Below, piece after piece: positions 45,920-55,198 of a stretch of DNA of 64,000 bases (positions are counted from its first letter, which is position 1; each line of letters opens with the position of its first letter). Made by a program: the position numbers and the translations under genes. Source of the DNA: Psychrobacter sp. DAB_AL43B (lineage in GTDB: Bacteria; Pseudomonadota; Gammaproteobacteria; Pseudomonadales; Moraxellaceae). Below the pieces are notes generated by a model. It saw nothing but the letters and a program-made list of their open reading frames with translations. It was not told the origin of the DNA and made no database searches. The DNA lies in NCBI RefSeq assembly GCF_900168255.1, contig NZ_LT799838.1, positions 3,224,001 through 3,288,000 of the forward strand. Direction: 5' to 3'.

Positions 45920-48418
45920 ATGAGCATCAAAATGCTTAATCGGCGTGTGTACACACTTACGCTATTGACGGCGGCAGTCTCATTGGGATTGTCTGGTTGT
46001 TCGGATAATGACAGTTTTAGTAGCAATATAGATGACAACACGTATGCGGCAGATATCCAGCGCACTGAGTTTGGTATCCCGCATATCACCGCTAAAGATT
46101 ACAAAGGGCTGGGTTATGGCGTCGGTTATGCTTTTGCCGAAGATAATATCTGCTCACTCGCCCGTGAGCTAGTGGTGGCTAGCGGTGAGAGTATGCTATA
46201 TCTAGGTACTGAAGGTAATATGGCAAGCGATGTTTTCTATACTTGGTATAACTCTCCAGCTAGGCGAGCTGAGTTTTTAGCGGCGCAAGATCCTGAAGTA
46301 ATAGATGCCGTAACAGGCTATGCCGCCGGTTATAGTCGTTATCTGCGTGATAAAGGGGTTGCAAAAATTGACCCTGCTTGTGCTAACGCTAAGTGGGTAC
46401 GTGAGATCACCATTGATGATTTATTGATAGTTTATGGCAAAGCCAATTTGCGTGGTGGCTTATCTAACTTTGTCGGTCCAATCGTTGCCGCAGCGCCGCC
46501 TGCAGCAAACGGCGTAATGGGTAGCTCTAGAATGCGTAGTGTTGAGGCTTCAGATCCCGTCGTAGACTCAGCACCTGCATTTGATATGAGCACTATCAAC
46601 GCGATGGATGGCGGTAGTAACGCGTATGCATTCGGTAGTGAAGTAACCGGTACTAGTAGTGGTGTCATGTATGGCAATCCGCATGAACCATGGGAAGGCG
46701 TACAGCGCTTTTATGAGTTTCACTTAACTCTGCCAGGCGAGCTTGATGTTATGGGGGCGGCTCAACAAGGTCAACCCTTCATTAACATTGGCTTTAACAA
46801 AGACGTTGCTTGGAGTCATACCGTTTCTACTGCCAAGCGTTTTACCCTTTATCAGCTCAATCTGGTCAATGGCGACCCGATGAAGTATAACTATAAAAAT
46901 AGCGCTGGTGTGTTTGAGCAGCGTGATATCGAATCGGTTCCTATTACTATTAAACTACCAAATGATCAAACACTGGTTCGACCTATCTATCTATCACAAT
47001 ATGGTCCTATGCTAGCAGTCGATAAGGTTAGTGGTGCCCTGCCAGCTTGGGGCACTTATAATCTAGCTTTTACGATTCGTGATGCAGCCTCTGAGAACCC
47101 ACGCGCACTCAATCAATGGCGCAGTATGAATAAAGCTACTAGTGTTGAAGATTTAGTAGATAGAATGCAAGATATAGTCGGTCTGGGCTTCGTCAATACC
47201 ATCGCTACTGACCGTTACGGTAAGGCACTGTATGCCGATATCTCAACCGTTCCACATGTAACCAAGCAAAAACTAGAAGCTTGTAGTGCCGGTCTAGTCC
47301 TTGGCGGATTGATTGCAGCAGATTTGCCAGCACTTAATGGCAGTACAGCAGACTGTGAATGGGGCAGTGATGCCGATTCACCACAAGCGGGTATCTTTGG
47401 ACGGACAAATTTACCCTTCTTGATTCGTAATGACTATGTTGCCAACTCAAATGACAGCTATTGGCTTAGCAATCCTACACAGCCACTAACTGACTTTTCA
47501 CCCTTGCTACGCCGTCGCTTACTGCCTTTCCTAGGGCCTAATCCAGTAGATGGTGTACCGTTACTGATGCGTTCGCGGATGGGACTTACTCAGATCGCAG
47601 ATCGATTAAGCAATAAAGATAATTTAGGCGGTAATACCTTTAACCTAGAAAATATGCAAGAGGTCGTTTATGGCAACCGCAGTTATGTTGCCAAATTGGT
47701 ACTTGACGATGTGCTGGCTGATTGTAAAAATAAACCAATGATGCCTATTTCTACAGGAGGCACTGTTGATGCTACAACAGCCTGTACAGTTTTAAGCAAC
47801 TGGGATCGTCGTAACAACTTGGATAGCCAAGGTGCTCATGTTTTTAGAGAGTTTTGGAGTAATGTTGATTTTACTGAAACTACTGATGATGCCTTTAGTG
47901 TTAAGTTTAATGTAAATGATCCTGTTAATACCCCTAGTGGTCTGATTATCAATGAGAGTACGCGTACCGCTCTAGGCGATTCCATCAAGTTCTTTCAAGA
48001 TAAAAACATAGCGCTTGATGCCTCATTATCTGATTTGCAATACGTCATCGATGCTGGCAAGAGTAGTGAGAAAATCTCTATGCATGGTGGATTAGGTCGT
48101 GAAGGTGTCTTCAATGTTGCACAATCTCAGAGTAGAAAAATCTTTAGGGATAGCGTTGAAACCATAACCACTGTAAACGCTGATGGTACTTACGGTCCAA
48201 TTATCAATGGTCCAACCTACATGCAGACGGTCACGTTTGATGACAAAGGACCTGTGGTAGAAGCGCTACTAGCGTACTCACAGTCAGCCGATAAAACACG
48301 GCCTTATCACCGTGACCAAACGCGCCGTTATTCTGCGAAAGAATGGATTCGTCTGCCCTTTAGCGCCGGGGAAATCTCCAAGCAAGCCGTTGGTAATAAG
48401 ATTCAACTCAGAGAATAA
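45920..48418 (+). CDS. Penicillin acylase-family (Ntn hydrolase) lipoprotein, acyl-homoserine-lactone acylase-like
   Basis: Ntn hydrolase made as a precursor that cleaves itself before a serine. The likely nucleophile is in MDGGSNAYAFGSEVT (near residue 237), followed by YGNPHEPWEGVQRFYEFHL, typical of PvdQ/QuiP and penicillin acylases. The alpha part has GIPHITAKDYKGLGYGVGYAFAEDNIC. A lipobox (GLSGCS) puts it at the outer or inner membrane, facing the periplasm. About 832 residues, normal for the family. The substrate could be an N-acyl homoserine lactone or another amide. The start may be ATG 45920 or 45908. Confidence 0.88.
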   Translation: MSIKMLNRRVYTLTLLTAAVSLGLSGCSDNDSFSSNIDDNTYAADIQRTEFGIPHITAKDYKGLGYGVGYAFAEDNICSLARELVVASGESMLYLGTEGNMASDVFYTWYNSPARRAEFLAAQDPEVIDAVTGYAAGYSRYLRDKGVAKIDPACANAKWVREITIDDLLIVYGKANLRGGLSNFVGPIVAAAPPAANGVMGSSRMRSVEASDPVVDSAPAFDMSTINAMDGGSNAYAFGSEVTGTSSGVMYGNPHEPWEGVQRFYEFHLTLPGELDVMGAAQQGQPFINIGFNKDVAWSHTVSTAKRFTLYQLNLVNGDPMKYNYKNSAGVFEQRDIESVPITIKLPNDQTLVRPIYLSQYGPMLAVDKVSGALPAWGTYNLAFTIRDAASENPRALNQWRSMNKATSVEDLVDRMQDIVGLGFVNTIATDRYGKALYADISTVPHVTKQKLEACSAGLVLGGLIAADLPALNGSTADCEWGSDADSPQAGIFGRTNLPFLIRNDYVANSNDSYWLSNPTQPLTDFSPLLRRRLLPFLGPNPVDGVPLLMRSRMGLTQIADRLSNKDNLGGNTFNLENMQEVVYGNRSYVAKLVLDDVLADCKNKPMMPISTGGTVDATTACTVLSNWDRRNNLDSQGAHVFREFWSNVDFTETTDDAFSVKFNVNDPVNTPSGLIINESTRTALGDSIKFFQDKNIALDASLSDLQYVIDAGKSSEKISMHGGLGREGVFNVAQSQSRKIFRDSVETITTVNADGTYGPIINGPTYMQTVTFDDKGPVVEALLAYSQSADKTRPYHRDQTRRYSAKEWIRLPFSAGEISKQAVGNKIQLRE

Positions 48419-48444
48419 ATTAGCGTAATTCTTGATATTGATAT

Positions 48445-48479
48445 AAAAGACTTTAGGGTAATCCTGAGGTCTTTTTTTG
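48445..48479 (+). terminator. Intrinsic terminator after the acylase gene
   Basis: Hairpin arms aaagactttagg and cctgaggtcttt (two mismatches) with a T run, about 30 bp after the stop. The rest of the 327-bp gap to hemN shows nothing definite; I looked for an FNR-type box and did not find one. Confidence 0.75.
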
Positions 48480-48745
48480 TACCCTATAACAATACAACTT
48501 TATGGGTATATACAAAAACTCGCTGTCCATGCCACTATAGTTAATGATTTGTTATACTAGTCATTACCTGCTTAGCTTTGAAATTTATGCTAAATAACTC
48601 AGCTGACTTATGCATTATTGTCATTCGCAGTGAGCCAAATAACCTATATCAAAATAGCGACCAACAAAGCTATTACCCGACTTAAAAAAGCCGTTTACCA
48701 ATCACGTAAAAACGACGATTTATACAGTCAAACGAGGAATCTCGC

Positions 48746-50290
48746 ATGTCAGAACAATTCGATATCAATAGCGCATCTCAACCCTCCATCAATGCGAGCG
48801 AGCAGCCCACCACGGTACGTCCTGTCATGCAGATGGACAATCCGTATGCCAGCACTCGTGGCAGCATTACCAGCAAACAACTACCTGCATTCGATCAAGA
48901 CATCATTAATAAATATAATCGTTCAGGGCCACGCTATACCTCCTACCCAACCGCTTTAGAATTTTCACCAATGCCAGAAGGGCTCGAGACAAAAATCCTT
49001 CAAGAACGCGAAGCCCATGCGCCATTATCACTCTATTTCCATATTCCATTTTGCCGTCACCTTTGCTATTACTGTGCTTGTAATAAAATCATCACCAAAA
49101 AGAACAGCGATGCTGGTGATTATCTAGAATACCTAATTGCTGAGATTAAGCACAAACGCAGCTTATTAAGCCCACCAGAAAACGGCAAAAAACCACTGGT
49201 TAAACAGCTACATTTCGGTGGTGGTACACCCACATTTCTACAAGATAATGAATTGATACAACTTTGGGAGTTCTTGCAGACCCAGTTTGAGTTTTTGCCG
49301 GAAGACCAAGGCGATTATTCTATCGAAATTGACCCACGTGAGCTGAGCGGCGAGACGCTACAAGTTCTACGTAACCTAGGTTTTAATCGTGTGAGTTTGG
49401 GCGTACAAGATTTAGATGAAACCGTACAAATTGCGGTTAATCGGGTACATTCAGCAGAATTAATTGAAAATGTTTTAACAGAGGCGCGCGCGCTAGGGTT
49501 TCATTCTATCAATGTCGATTTGATTTATGGTTTACCGCATCAAACGCCAACGACCTTAGATAAAACCGTCCGCCGTATTATTGAGATGTCACCAGATCGC
49601 TTGTCGGTATTTAATTATGCTCATTTGCCGGAACGCTTTAAATCTCAACGACAAATTAAAGAGGCGGACTTGCCTACTCCAGCCGCCAAGCTTACGATGC
49701 TTGGTAATACCATCAATACCCTAACCGAAGCAGGTTATCAGTATATTGGTATCGACCATTTTGCCAAGCCTGATGATGAGCTTGCTATCGCCCAGCGCGA
49801 AGGTAAGTTACATCGTAATTTTCAAGGTTACACCATCATGGGTGATTGTGATTTATTAGGCTTTGGCGTCTCTTCAATCAGTCAAATTGCCAATGCCAAT
49901 AGCAGCTATATCCTACAAAATCATACCGATTTGGAGGTTTATAAAGAAAATATCGATGCGGCGCGCGACAATCCTGCAGTGATGCCAGCGGTAAACGTGA
50001 TTAAAACCTCTATCAAAGATCGCTTACGTGAATACGTGATTATGAATTTATTATGTCACGACTATATCGACTTTAGAGACGTCAATCAAAAATTCGGTAT
50101 CGATGCCATTACTTATTTTATTGATGAAATCCAACAATTAGGTCAGATGCAAGACGATCGTTTGATTGACATGGATGCCGCCGGTATTAGAGTATTGCCA
50201 AAAGGTCGCCTACTCGGTCGCAACGTTGCCATGGTATTCGATGAATACCTTGAAAAGAAACATAAAAATCGCTTTTCAAAAGCTATTTAA
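48746..50290 (+). CDS. hemN: HemN, oxygen-independent coproporphyrinogen III oxidase
   Basis: Radical SAM enzyme of heme synthesis that decarboxylates two propionates of coproporphyrinogen III without oxygen. The cluster motif is seen in FHIPFCRHLCYYCACNKI (CX3CX2CXC), preceded by GPRYTSYPTA. Later come LHFGGGTPTFL, SLGVQDLD and the HFAKPDDELAIAQREGKLHRNFQGYT block typical of true HemN, which marks it off from HemW. The 514-residue length includes an N-terminal extension of about 45 residues. GAGG precedes the ATG. Confidence 0.95.
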   Translation: MSEQFDINSASQPSINASEQPTTVRPVMQMDNPYASTRGSITSKQLPAFDQDIINKYNRSGPRYTSYPTALEFSPMPEGLETKILQEREAHAPLSLYFHIPFCRHLCYYCACNKIITKKNSDAGDYLEYLIAEIKHKRSLLSPPENGKKPLVKQLHFGGGTPTFLQDNELIQLWEFLQTQFEFLPEDQGDYSIEIDPRELSGETLQVLRNLGFNRVSLGVQDLDETVQIAVNRVHSAELIENVLTEARALGFHSINVDLIYGLPHQTPTTLDKTVRRIIEMSPDRLSVFNYAHLPERFKSQRQIKEADLPTPAAKLTMLGNTINTLTEAGYQYIGIDHFAKPDDELAIAQREGKLHRNFQGYTIMGDCDLLGFGVSSISQIANANSSYILQNHTDLEVYKENIDAARDNPAVMPAVNVIKTSIKDRLREYVIMNLLCHDYIDFRDVNQKFGIDAITYFIDEIQQLGQMQDDRLIDMDAAGIRVLPKGRLLGRNVAMVFDEYLEKKHKNRFSKAI

Positions 50291-50322
50291 CTAATTAATT
50301 TCTAAACTAAAATTCCAATAAT

Positions 50323-50352
50323 AAAAAAGACCTCAAGCGAGGTCTTTTTTTG
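50323..50352. terminator. Terminator after hemN
   Basis: Hairpin arms aaaagacctc and gaggtctttt with a T run; the A run on the other side could let it serve the converging phytase-like gene too. Confidence 0.8.
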
Positions 50353-50393
50353 GCTTACGATAAATACTTTGATCTAATAAAAACTATCTATAT

Positions 50394-51776
50394 CTACTCG
50401 GTAGGCATCACGAGATATAATCGATTGGCATCTTCTATCGTTTTCTCTTTATCGAGATACTTCTGTTCAACGGTACTTTTTACATTGATTATCTCTGAAT
50501 CTGTCATGGCAAAATCGTCATCATTCAGTAAACCCAATGAACCATCTTGACGTAGCCATAAACCTTCAAGCTTATCGTGCGGATAATCTAAAGTAGCTAG
50601 GACATCGACTACCAAGGTTTTTTTGACAGGCTTGATAGCCACCTCTTCTAGCGTTTGCCAGTTTGCTTCGTTTTCTGCAATCATTTGCTCGAGCGTTTGT
50701 CCATTGATAGTCAAGCCGAGAGTCTTATCTTGTTTGATACTTTCGCCATTTAGCACAGCTTCAATATCTGTTGCTTGCGAGATATCCATTTTATAAATAA
50801 GTTTTTTCGCCACCTTCTCTTGTAGTGGAAATTTACGATCGTGCTCAATCAGATAAAATTCATGCTCATTGATAGCAACTATCCCTGATGCCACATATGC
50901 GGCATTATCAAGACGATATAAATATTGTGCTATCTGACCTGAGATTAAGTTAATAGTAACAATGCGCACTAGACTCGACAGACGCCCTGACTTATCAGGA
51001 TTGTCCATCGAAGACTCCATGATACCCACTAGCGTAGTCTGGTCTGGAGTAATCGTTAGTGCTTCCATGCCGCGATTGGCGCGGCGCTTGGTAAACTCTG
51101 CCGGTAATAAAATCGGCTTACCATTCACAACCACATTATTACGCTCATCACTGGCAAAAGGATTGATACGGGCTATTTCTACCCCATCCGCGTCATAGTG
51201 GATGAGATGTGGACCATATTCATCACTAATCCAAAAACTGCCATCTTTGAGCGCGGCAAGTCCTTCGGGGTCTAGACCATTGATATCACTTTTAATAGGA
51301 TTGGTTACTTCATCAAAAGGTAAGCTGGGGTTCACAGTCATCGGTTGACCATTAATATCATAAGGTACTTCATTGGTACCGCCAAAGGCTTTTGGATTCG
51401 GTAGGCCAGAGATCGGCTTGCCATTGCTATCTTTAAGGGCTATCTCTTTTACCTTGATAATTTTTCCGTCAGCTTGCAACTCAAACAGCCCAATAGACGG
51501 CGTATAATCGGGCACTAAAAACTGCTTACCTTTACCGGCAATACCATCAAAGTCGGCATTGGGACCTCGATCGGTAAGCACATAAAATTGATTAGCATTG
51601 GTTGGATGTGCCGCCGCGTCTGAGCCATAGCCACCACCTCGAATCTCTAATTTTTGCTCAGGATAAGCGGCATTAATATGCGTCGCATCAAGTACGGTAT
51701 AGGGTAATGGGCTGCCTTGCGAGAAATCCTCTATTGAGATTATTTCAGTATTCACATTTTGCTTGGTCATTGTCAT
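50394..51776 (-). CDS. Phytase-like / esterase-like domain protein (PF13449 type)
   Basis: 460 residues of beta-propeller character. It shows GGGYGSDAAAHPTNANQFYVLTDRGPNADFDG, then GLDPEGLAALKDGSFWISDEYGPHLIHYDADG and RANRGMEALTITPDQTTLVGIMES, the blocks of the esterase-like activity of phytase family. The start shown gives no signal peptide, though relatives are often exported. There are two other ATGs within the first four codons only, so the missing leader is real in this reading. Substrate unknown. It stands alone. Confidence 0.85.
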   Translation of the reverse strand: MTMTKQNVNTEIISIEDFSQGSPLPYTVLDATHINAAYPEQKLEIRGGGYGSDAAAHPTNANQFYVLTDRGPNADFDGIAGKGKQFLVPDYTPSIGLFELQADGKIIKVKEIALKDSNGKPISGLPNPKAFGGTNEVPYDINGQPMTVNPSLPFDEVTNPIKSDINGLDPEGLAALKDGSFWISDEYGPHLIHYDADGVEIARINPFASDERNNVVVNGKPILLPAEFTKRRANRGMEALTITPDQTTLVGIMESSMDNPDKSGRLSSLVRIVTINLISGQIAQYLYRLDNAAYVASGIVAINEHEFYLIEHDRKFPLQEKVAKKLIYKMDISQATDIEAVLNGESIKQDKTLGLTINGQTLEQMIAENEANWQTLEEVAIKPVKKTLVVDVLATLDYPHDKLEGLWLRQDGSLGLLNDDDFAMTDSEIINVKSTVEQKYLDKEKTIEDANRLYLVMPTE

Positions 51777-51870
51777 TGTTGTTTTCCTTGTATCAGTATT
51801 CTTATTATTAAAAAAGTGACATCACACGCTAAAAAATCTATTAAAAGTAGCCTTGGCAAATTAAAGTCAA

Positions 51871-51909
51871 AAAAATAGCCAGCGCGTTACACGCTTACTG
51901 ACTATTTTA
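51871..51909 (-). terminator. Probable terminator after the SPFH gene
   Basis: Imperfect hairpin with arms aaaatagccagcgc.. and ..gcttactgactatttt, 40 bp beyond the stop of the minus-strand SPFH gene. Confidence 0.5.
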
Positions 51910-51948
51910 AAGGGCTAATTCTATAGGATGTGGTTCAAGTACAGTGAT

Positions 51949-52809
51949 TTAGACTTTAAGCTTATCACCGACCATGCCTTTTACTGTACTTAGAATGTCA
52001 GCTGGTAATACCACCATTTTTGAGTTATCAGACTCAGCCAGCTTACGAATCGCTTTAATATACTGCTCACCAAGTAAGTAAACTATCGGCATCTCTTCCG
52101 TGCCCATTGCAGCAGTGATTAGACGAATAGATTCTTCTGAGCCTTTTGCTAGTACCACCTGCGCTTCAGCGTCACGGCGTGAGGCTTCTAAACGACCGTC
52201 TGCTTCTAGGATAGCCGCTTGCTTTTGACCATCAGCACGGGTCACTGTCGCACGACGTAGGCGCTCAGCTGCTGCCTGCTCTTCCATTGATGCTTGCATA
52301 GTCTGCGAGGGGTTAATGTCTTGAATTTCTACTGTTTTTAGCGTGATACCCCAATCAGCAATATCTTCTGAGATGGCATGCTTGAGCTTCATTTTGATTT
52401 CATCACGGCTAGATAAAGCACTATCGAGATCCATTTCACCGATGATTGAACGTAGTGATGTCTGCACAAGATTACGGATACCATATTCATAATCTTCGAT
52501 ACCGTAGACTGCTTTGTCAGGACGCACGATACTAATATAGGCGACGGCATTAGCGATAATCACTACGTTATCTCGCGTGATTACTTCTTGTGATGGAATA
52601 TCAAGCACGATGTCTTTGGTCGTAACTTTATAAGCGACATCATCAACATAGGGAATAATAAGATTTAAGCCAGGCTCTAGTGTTTGGCTATATTTACCCA
52701 ATCGCTGCACCACCCACTTGTAACCTTGCGGGACAATGCGCACACCCTTAAACACTGTAAATACGACCAGTGCGACCAAAACTATCATTACAATACTAAA
52801 GCTTTCCAT
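51949..52809 (-). CDS. qmcA: SPFH/stomatin-like membrane protease regulator (QmcA-like)
   Basis: 286 residues: one N-terminal membrane helix (residues 4-21), then RIVPQGYKWVVQRLGKYSQTLEPGLNLIIPYVD, the prohibitin-homology core, and a coiled coil with EEQAAAERLRRATVTRADGQKQAAILEADGRLEASRRDAEAQ. Proteins of this kind form large membrane rings linked to FtsH control and lipid domains. The NfeD partner gene lies 21 bp upstream on the same strand, the usual pairing. The tail is shorter than in E. coli QmcA. Confidence 0.9.
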   Translation of the reverse strand: MESFSIVMIVLVALVVFTVFKGVRIVPQGYKWVVQRLGKYSQTLEPGLNLIIPYVDDVAYKVTTKDIVLDIPSQEVITRDNVVIIANAVAYISIVRPDKAVYGIEDYEYGIRNLVQTSLRSIIGEMDLDSALSSRDEIKMKLKHAISEDIADWGITLKTVEIQDINPSQTMQASMEEQAAAERLRRATVTRADGQKQAAILEADGRLEASRRDAEAQVVLAKGSEESIRLITAAMGTEEMPIVYLLGEQYIKAIRKLAESDNSKMVVLPADILSTVKGMVGDKLKV

Positions 52810-52830
52810 AACTCATCCCTATTATTATAC

Positions 52831-53322
52831 TTACGTATTTTTATTCGTTGCTGCCCAAGCCTTCATACTGCTCACGATCAGCTCGTTACCGACGATATCC
52901 GTCACCACAACTCTATCACCAACTGCCACTTGCTCATCTCTAGTACGGCACATCCATTCAGCCGCCCCAACAATAGGGACACTAAAGCGTACCATACCTG
53001 CTCTATTTGGTTGTGGCTGCACGATAATCATACCGACTTCACCAACGATGACACTGCCACCCAGTCCTGCTTCGGTACGATCAACGGACAAGGGTTTTAC
53101 AAACTTGAACCATGCCAACAGAAATATAGCGGAAAGTACCAACCAAATAATAATTTGAACGGAGATAGAAATAGGCAATAACCATGAAAGCGCTGCAACG
53201 ATGATAGCGGCAGCACCAAACCAAAGGCTAGCAAACGTCGGAACAAACATCTCGACAATCAGCAGCAAAAAGCCCAATACCAACCAATGCCAAGGTTCTA
53301 TCATCCAGAGTGTCTCTATCAT
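52831..53322 (-). CDS. NfeD-family membrane protein
   Basis: 163 residues with three helices in the first 75 positions (WHWLVLGFLLLIVEMFVPTF begins the NfeD signature), then an OB-fold domain ending GDRVVVTDIVGNELIVS. It works with the adjacent SPFH protein. The ATG at 53322 was chosen over 53445: an AGGAAA site precedes it and the extra 41 residues do not resemble the family. Confidence 0.9.
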   Translation of the reverse strand: MIETLWMIEPWHWLVLGFLLLIVEMFVPTFASLWFGAAAIIVAALSWLLPISISVQIIIWLVLSAIFLLAWFKFVKPLSVDRTEAGLGGSVIVGEVGMIIVQPQPNRAGMVRFSVPIVGAAEWMCRTRDEQVAVGDRVVVTDIVGNELIVSSMKAWAATNKNT

Positions 53323-53507
53323 TGCGCTATTTCCTATCCTTGTAATCCTATCTTTCAATGTAGCACATTTCCTCAACTGAAAACGCTCTAAAAATAATAC
53401 CTTTAAAAGCAATGCTATAAAAAATATTTCTTGAAAATTAGCCACTCGTCTTTATCTTCAGCTTAATACAAATATCAATGCGATATCTTTTCTAAAAAAC
53501 TTGAAGC

Positions 53508-53539
53508 AAAAAAACGACCGCCGAAGCGATCGTTTTTTA
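53508..53539 (-). terminator. Terminator of the first OmpA-like gene
   Basis: On the minus strand aaaacgatcgc, loop TTCG, gcggtcgttttt (one mismatch). The UUCG tetraloop makes a very stable hairpin. Confidence 0.85.
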
Positions 53540-53563
53540 TTTTATAAATTTACAGCAGTAATT

Positions 53564-54136
53564 TTAGAATTTGAAATGTGCACCAAGCGTAACACCATTA
53601 GAATCTAAATCTTCACCGTCATCTAAGTCTATGGTTGGGTAGAAGTTATACATAACTTCTGCAGAAACCATAGGATTGAAGTTATAACCTAGACCTAAAC
53701 CACCAGCTACACCAGTATCAGAGAAACTTTCACTTGTACTAGTATTAAAAACTTTATCTTTGTAATCTACATCGATTTCGTTTTTAGCGACGCCTAAACG
53801 ACCTTTTGCATATAACGCAGTAGTTGGAAATACATAGTCATAAGTAGCATAAAGACCTAGAACATTAGCACTATATTCTGTTTTTTCAAAACGGTCTTCA
53901 TAAGCATCGGTGTCGCTAGTAGTCAGATACTCAGCTTCAACACCAAACTCTGGCGTGAACTTATAACCACCGTAAACACCGTAGGATACAGCATCATCTT
54001 CTACGTCATCTGGACTATACTGACCAACCTTTGCACCGATATATGGTTGCCCTGCGTAGTTAACTGCTGCTTGAGCACTGACACTTAATAAAGACGCAGT
54101 TGCTAACGCTAATACTGTTGTTTGTAACATTTTCAT
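53564..54136 (-). CDS. OmpA-like eight-strand outer-membrane barrel, copy 1
   Basis: 190 residues with a Sec signal peptide (LATASLLSVSAQA), then alternating barrel strands: PYIGAKVGQYSPDD, SYGVYGGYKFTPEFGVEAEYLT, ANVLGLYATYDYVFPTTALYAKGRLGVAKNEID and a last strand ending VTLGAHFKF with C-terminal Phe. This is the OmpA/OprF-like transmembrane fold without a peptidoglycan domain. It is a paralogue of the next gene. The ATG at 54136 directly starts the signal peptide; an upstream ATG at 54193 was rejected. Confidence 0.87.
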   Translation of the reverse strand: MKMLQTTVLALATASLLSVSAQAAVNYAGQPYIGAKVGQYSPDDVEDDAVSYGVYGGYKFTPEFGVEAEYLTTSDTDAYEDRFEKTEYSANVLGLYATYDYVFPTTALYAKGRLGVAKNEIDVDYKDKVFNTSTSESFSDTGVAGGLGLGYNFNPMVSAEVMYNFYPTIDLDDGEDLDSNGVTLGAHFKF

Positions 54137-54281
54137 TGGATTCCCCAAATTTATTTTAGTTGGTACTAAACTTTCGTATAGACTATATTTCACCGAAAAA
54201 CCATCTCATCTATAGATGACGGCGATATAGTACCAATATTGTTGTTACTAAAAAACATTTGTTGTGTATTAAAATTATTAC

Positions 54282-54314
54282 AAAAAAACGACCACCTTAA
54301 GTGATCGTTTTTTA
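54282..54314 (-). terminator. Terminator between the two OmpA-like genes
   Basis: Arms aaaacgatcac and gtggtcgttttt around a short loop. Very similar in sequence to the terminator after copy 1, so the terminator was duplicated along with the gene. Confidence 0.8.
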
Positions 54315-54338
54315 TTTAAGTAATGACTAATCAAAGGA

Positions 54339-54881
54339 TTAGAATTTTAGCTGTGCACCAACGGTCATAAGATCTGCATCACTACCTAGCTTGTCATATT
54401 CAGCTTCAACACTGAAGTTAGGGTTTACTGAATAACCAAGACCTACACCACCAGCAAGACTAGTATCGCTATCAGAGTAATTAACTCTAGTAATTGGAGT
54501 GCTTAAATAACTACCTTCTACTTTAGTCTTAGCAACACCTAATTTACCTTTAGCGTATAAGCCAGTATTTGGGAACTGATAACGGTAGGTACCATATGCG
54601 CCATATGTTTTAGCGTCAATGTCGCCATTATAATAGTTAGCGTCGTCTGAACCGACATACTCAGCTTCAATACCAAAGTTAGGATCGAAGTTGTAACCAC
54701 CATAAACGCCGTAAGCGGTTGGATCACTAGCACCATTAACATCTAGGTCAAACTGACCAACTTTCGCACCGACGTATGGTTGACCAGTATAGCCATTACC
54801 ATAAGAGGTAGCTGCTTGTGCACCTACTGTTAGTAAAGAACCAGCAGCTAGTGCAATTAGAGTTTTTTGTAGAGTTTTCAT
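54339..54881 (-). CDS. OmpA-like eight-strand outer-membrane barrel, copy 2
   Basis: 180 residues and the same design as copy 1: signal peptide LIALAAGSLLTVGAQA, then GQPYVGAKVGQFDLD, AYGVYGGYNFDPNFGIEAEYVG, TYRYQFPNTGLYAKGKLGVAKTK and a final VGAQLKF. Tandem duplication followed by divergence of the surface loops. The ATG at 54881 has an AAGGAGCT Shine-Dalgarno. The 317 bp upstream to dnaK contain the terminator at 55144 and, presumably, its promoter. Confidence 0.87.
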   Translation of the reverse strand: MKTLQKTLIALAAGSLLTVGAQAATSYGNGYTGQPYVGAKVGQFDLDVNGASDPTAYGVYGGYNFDPNFGIEAEYVGSDDANYYNGDIDAKTYGAYGTYRYQFPNTGLYAKGKLGVAKTKVEGSYLSTPITRVNYSDSDTSLAGGVGLGYSVNPNFSVEAEYDKLGSDADLMTVGAQLKF

Positions 54882-55143
54882 TTGTAGCTCCTTAAAATCA
54901 ATTTGGACAAACAAGTTATTTATTTATACTGGCTTTTTAGCCATATCGCCTTGTCTGCTAACGATGTATACATAGTAACAAACCGTGTCAAAAACTCTGT
55001 CTGTGTTTAATGGTAGGAAAGTTAAGTTTTGCAAGTATTTATCAGTACTAGAGTTACAAAGACTGAGATATGAAATCTTTTGTTACAACCTCTTGGTTTG
55101 GGTAATAATCCCTACGTATTAAGTAAACACTATCATGCAAAAT

Positions 55144-55177
55144 AAAAAAAACGCACCCCGAAGGATGCGTTTTTTAG
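55144..55177 (-). terminator. Terminator of dnaK
   Basis: Minus-strand hairpin with arms aaaacgcatcc and ggggtgcgttttt (one mismatch) and T run, 22 bp after the dnaK stop. Confidence 0.85.
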
Positions 55178-55198
55178 CTTAACTATTTATTAATAGTA

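Noticed and set aside
48480..48745. FNR/ANR box upstream of hemN
   Set aside because: No TTGAT-N4-ATCAA-like sequence with acceptable symmetry was found.
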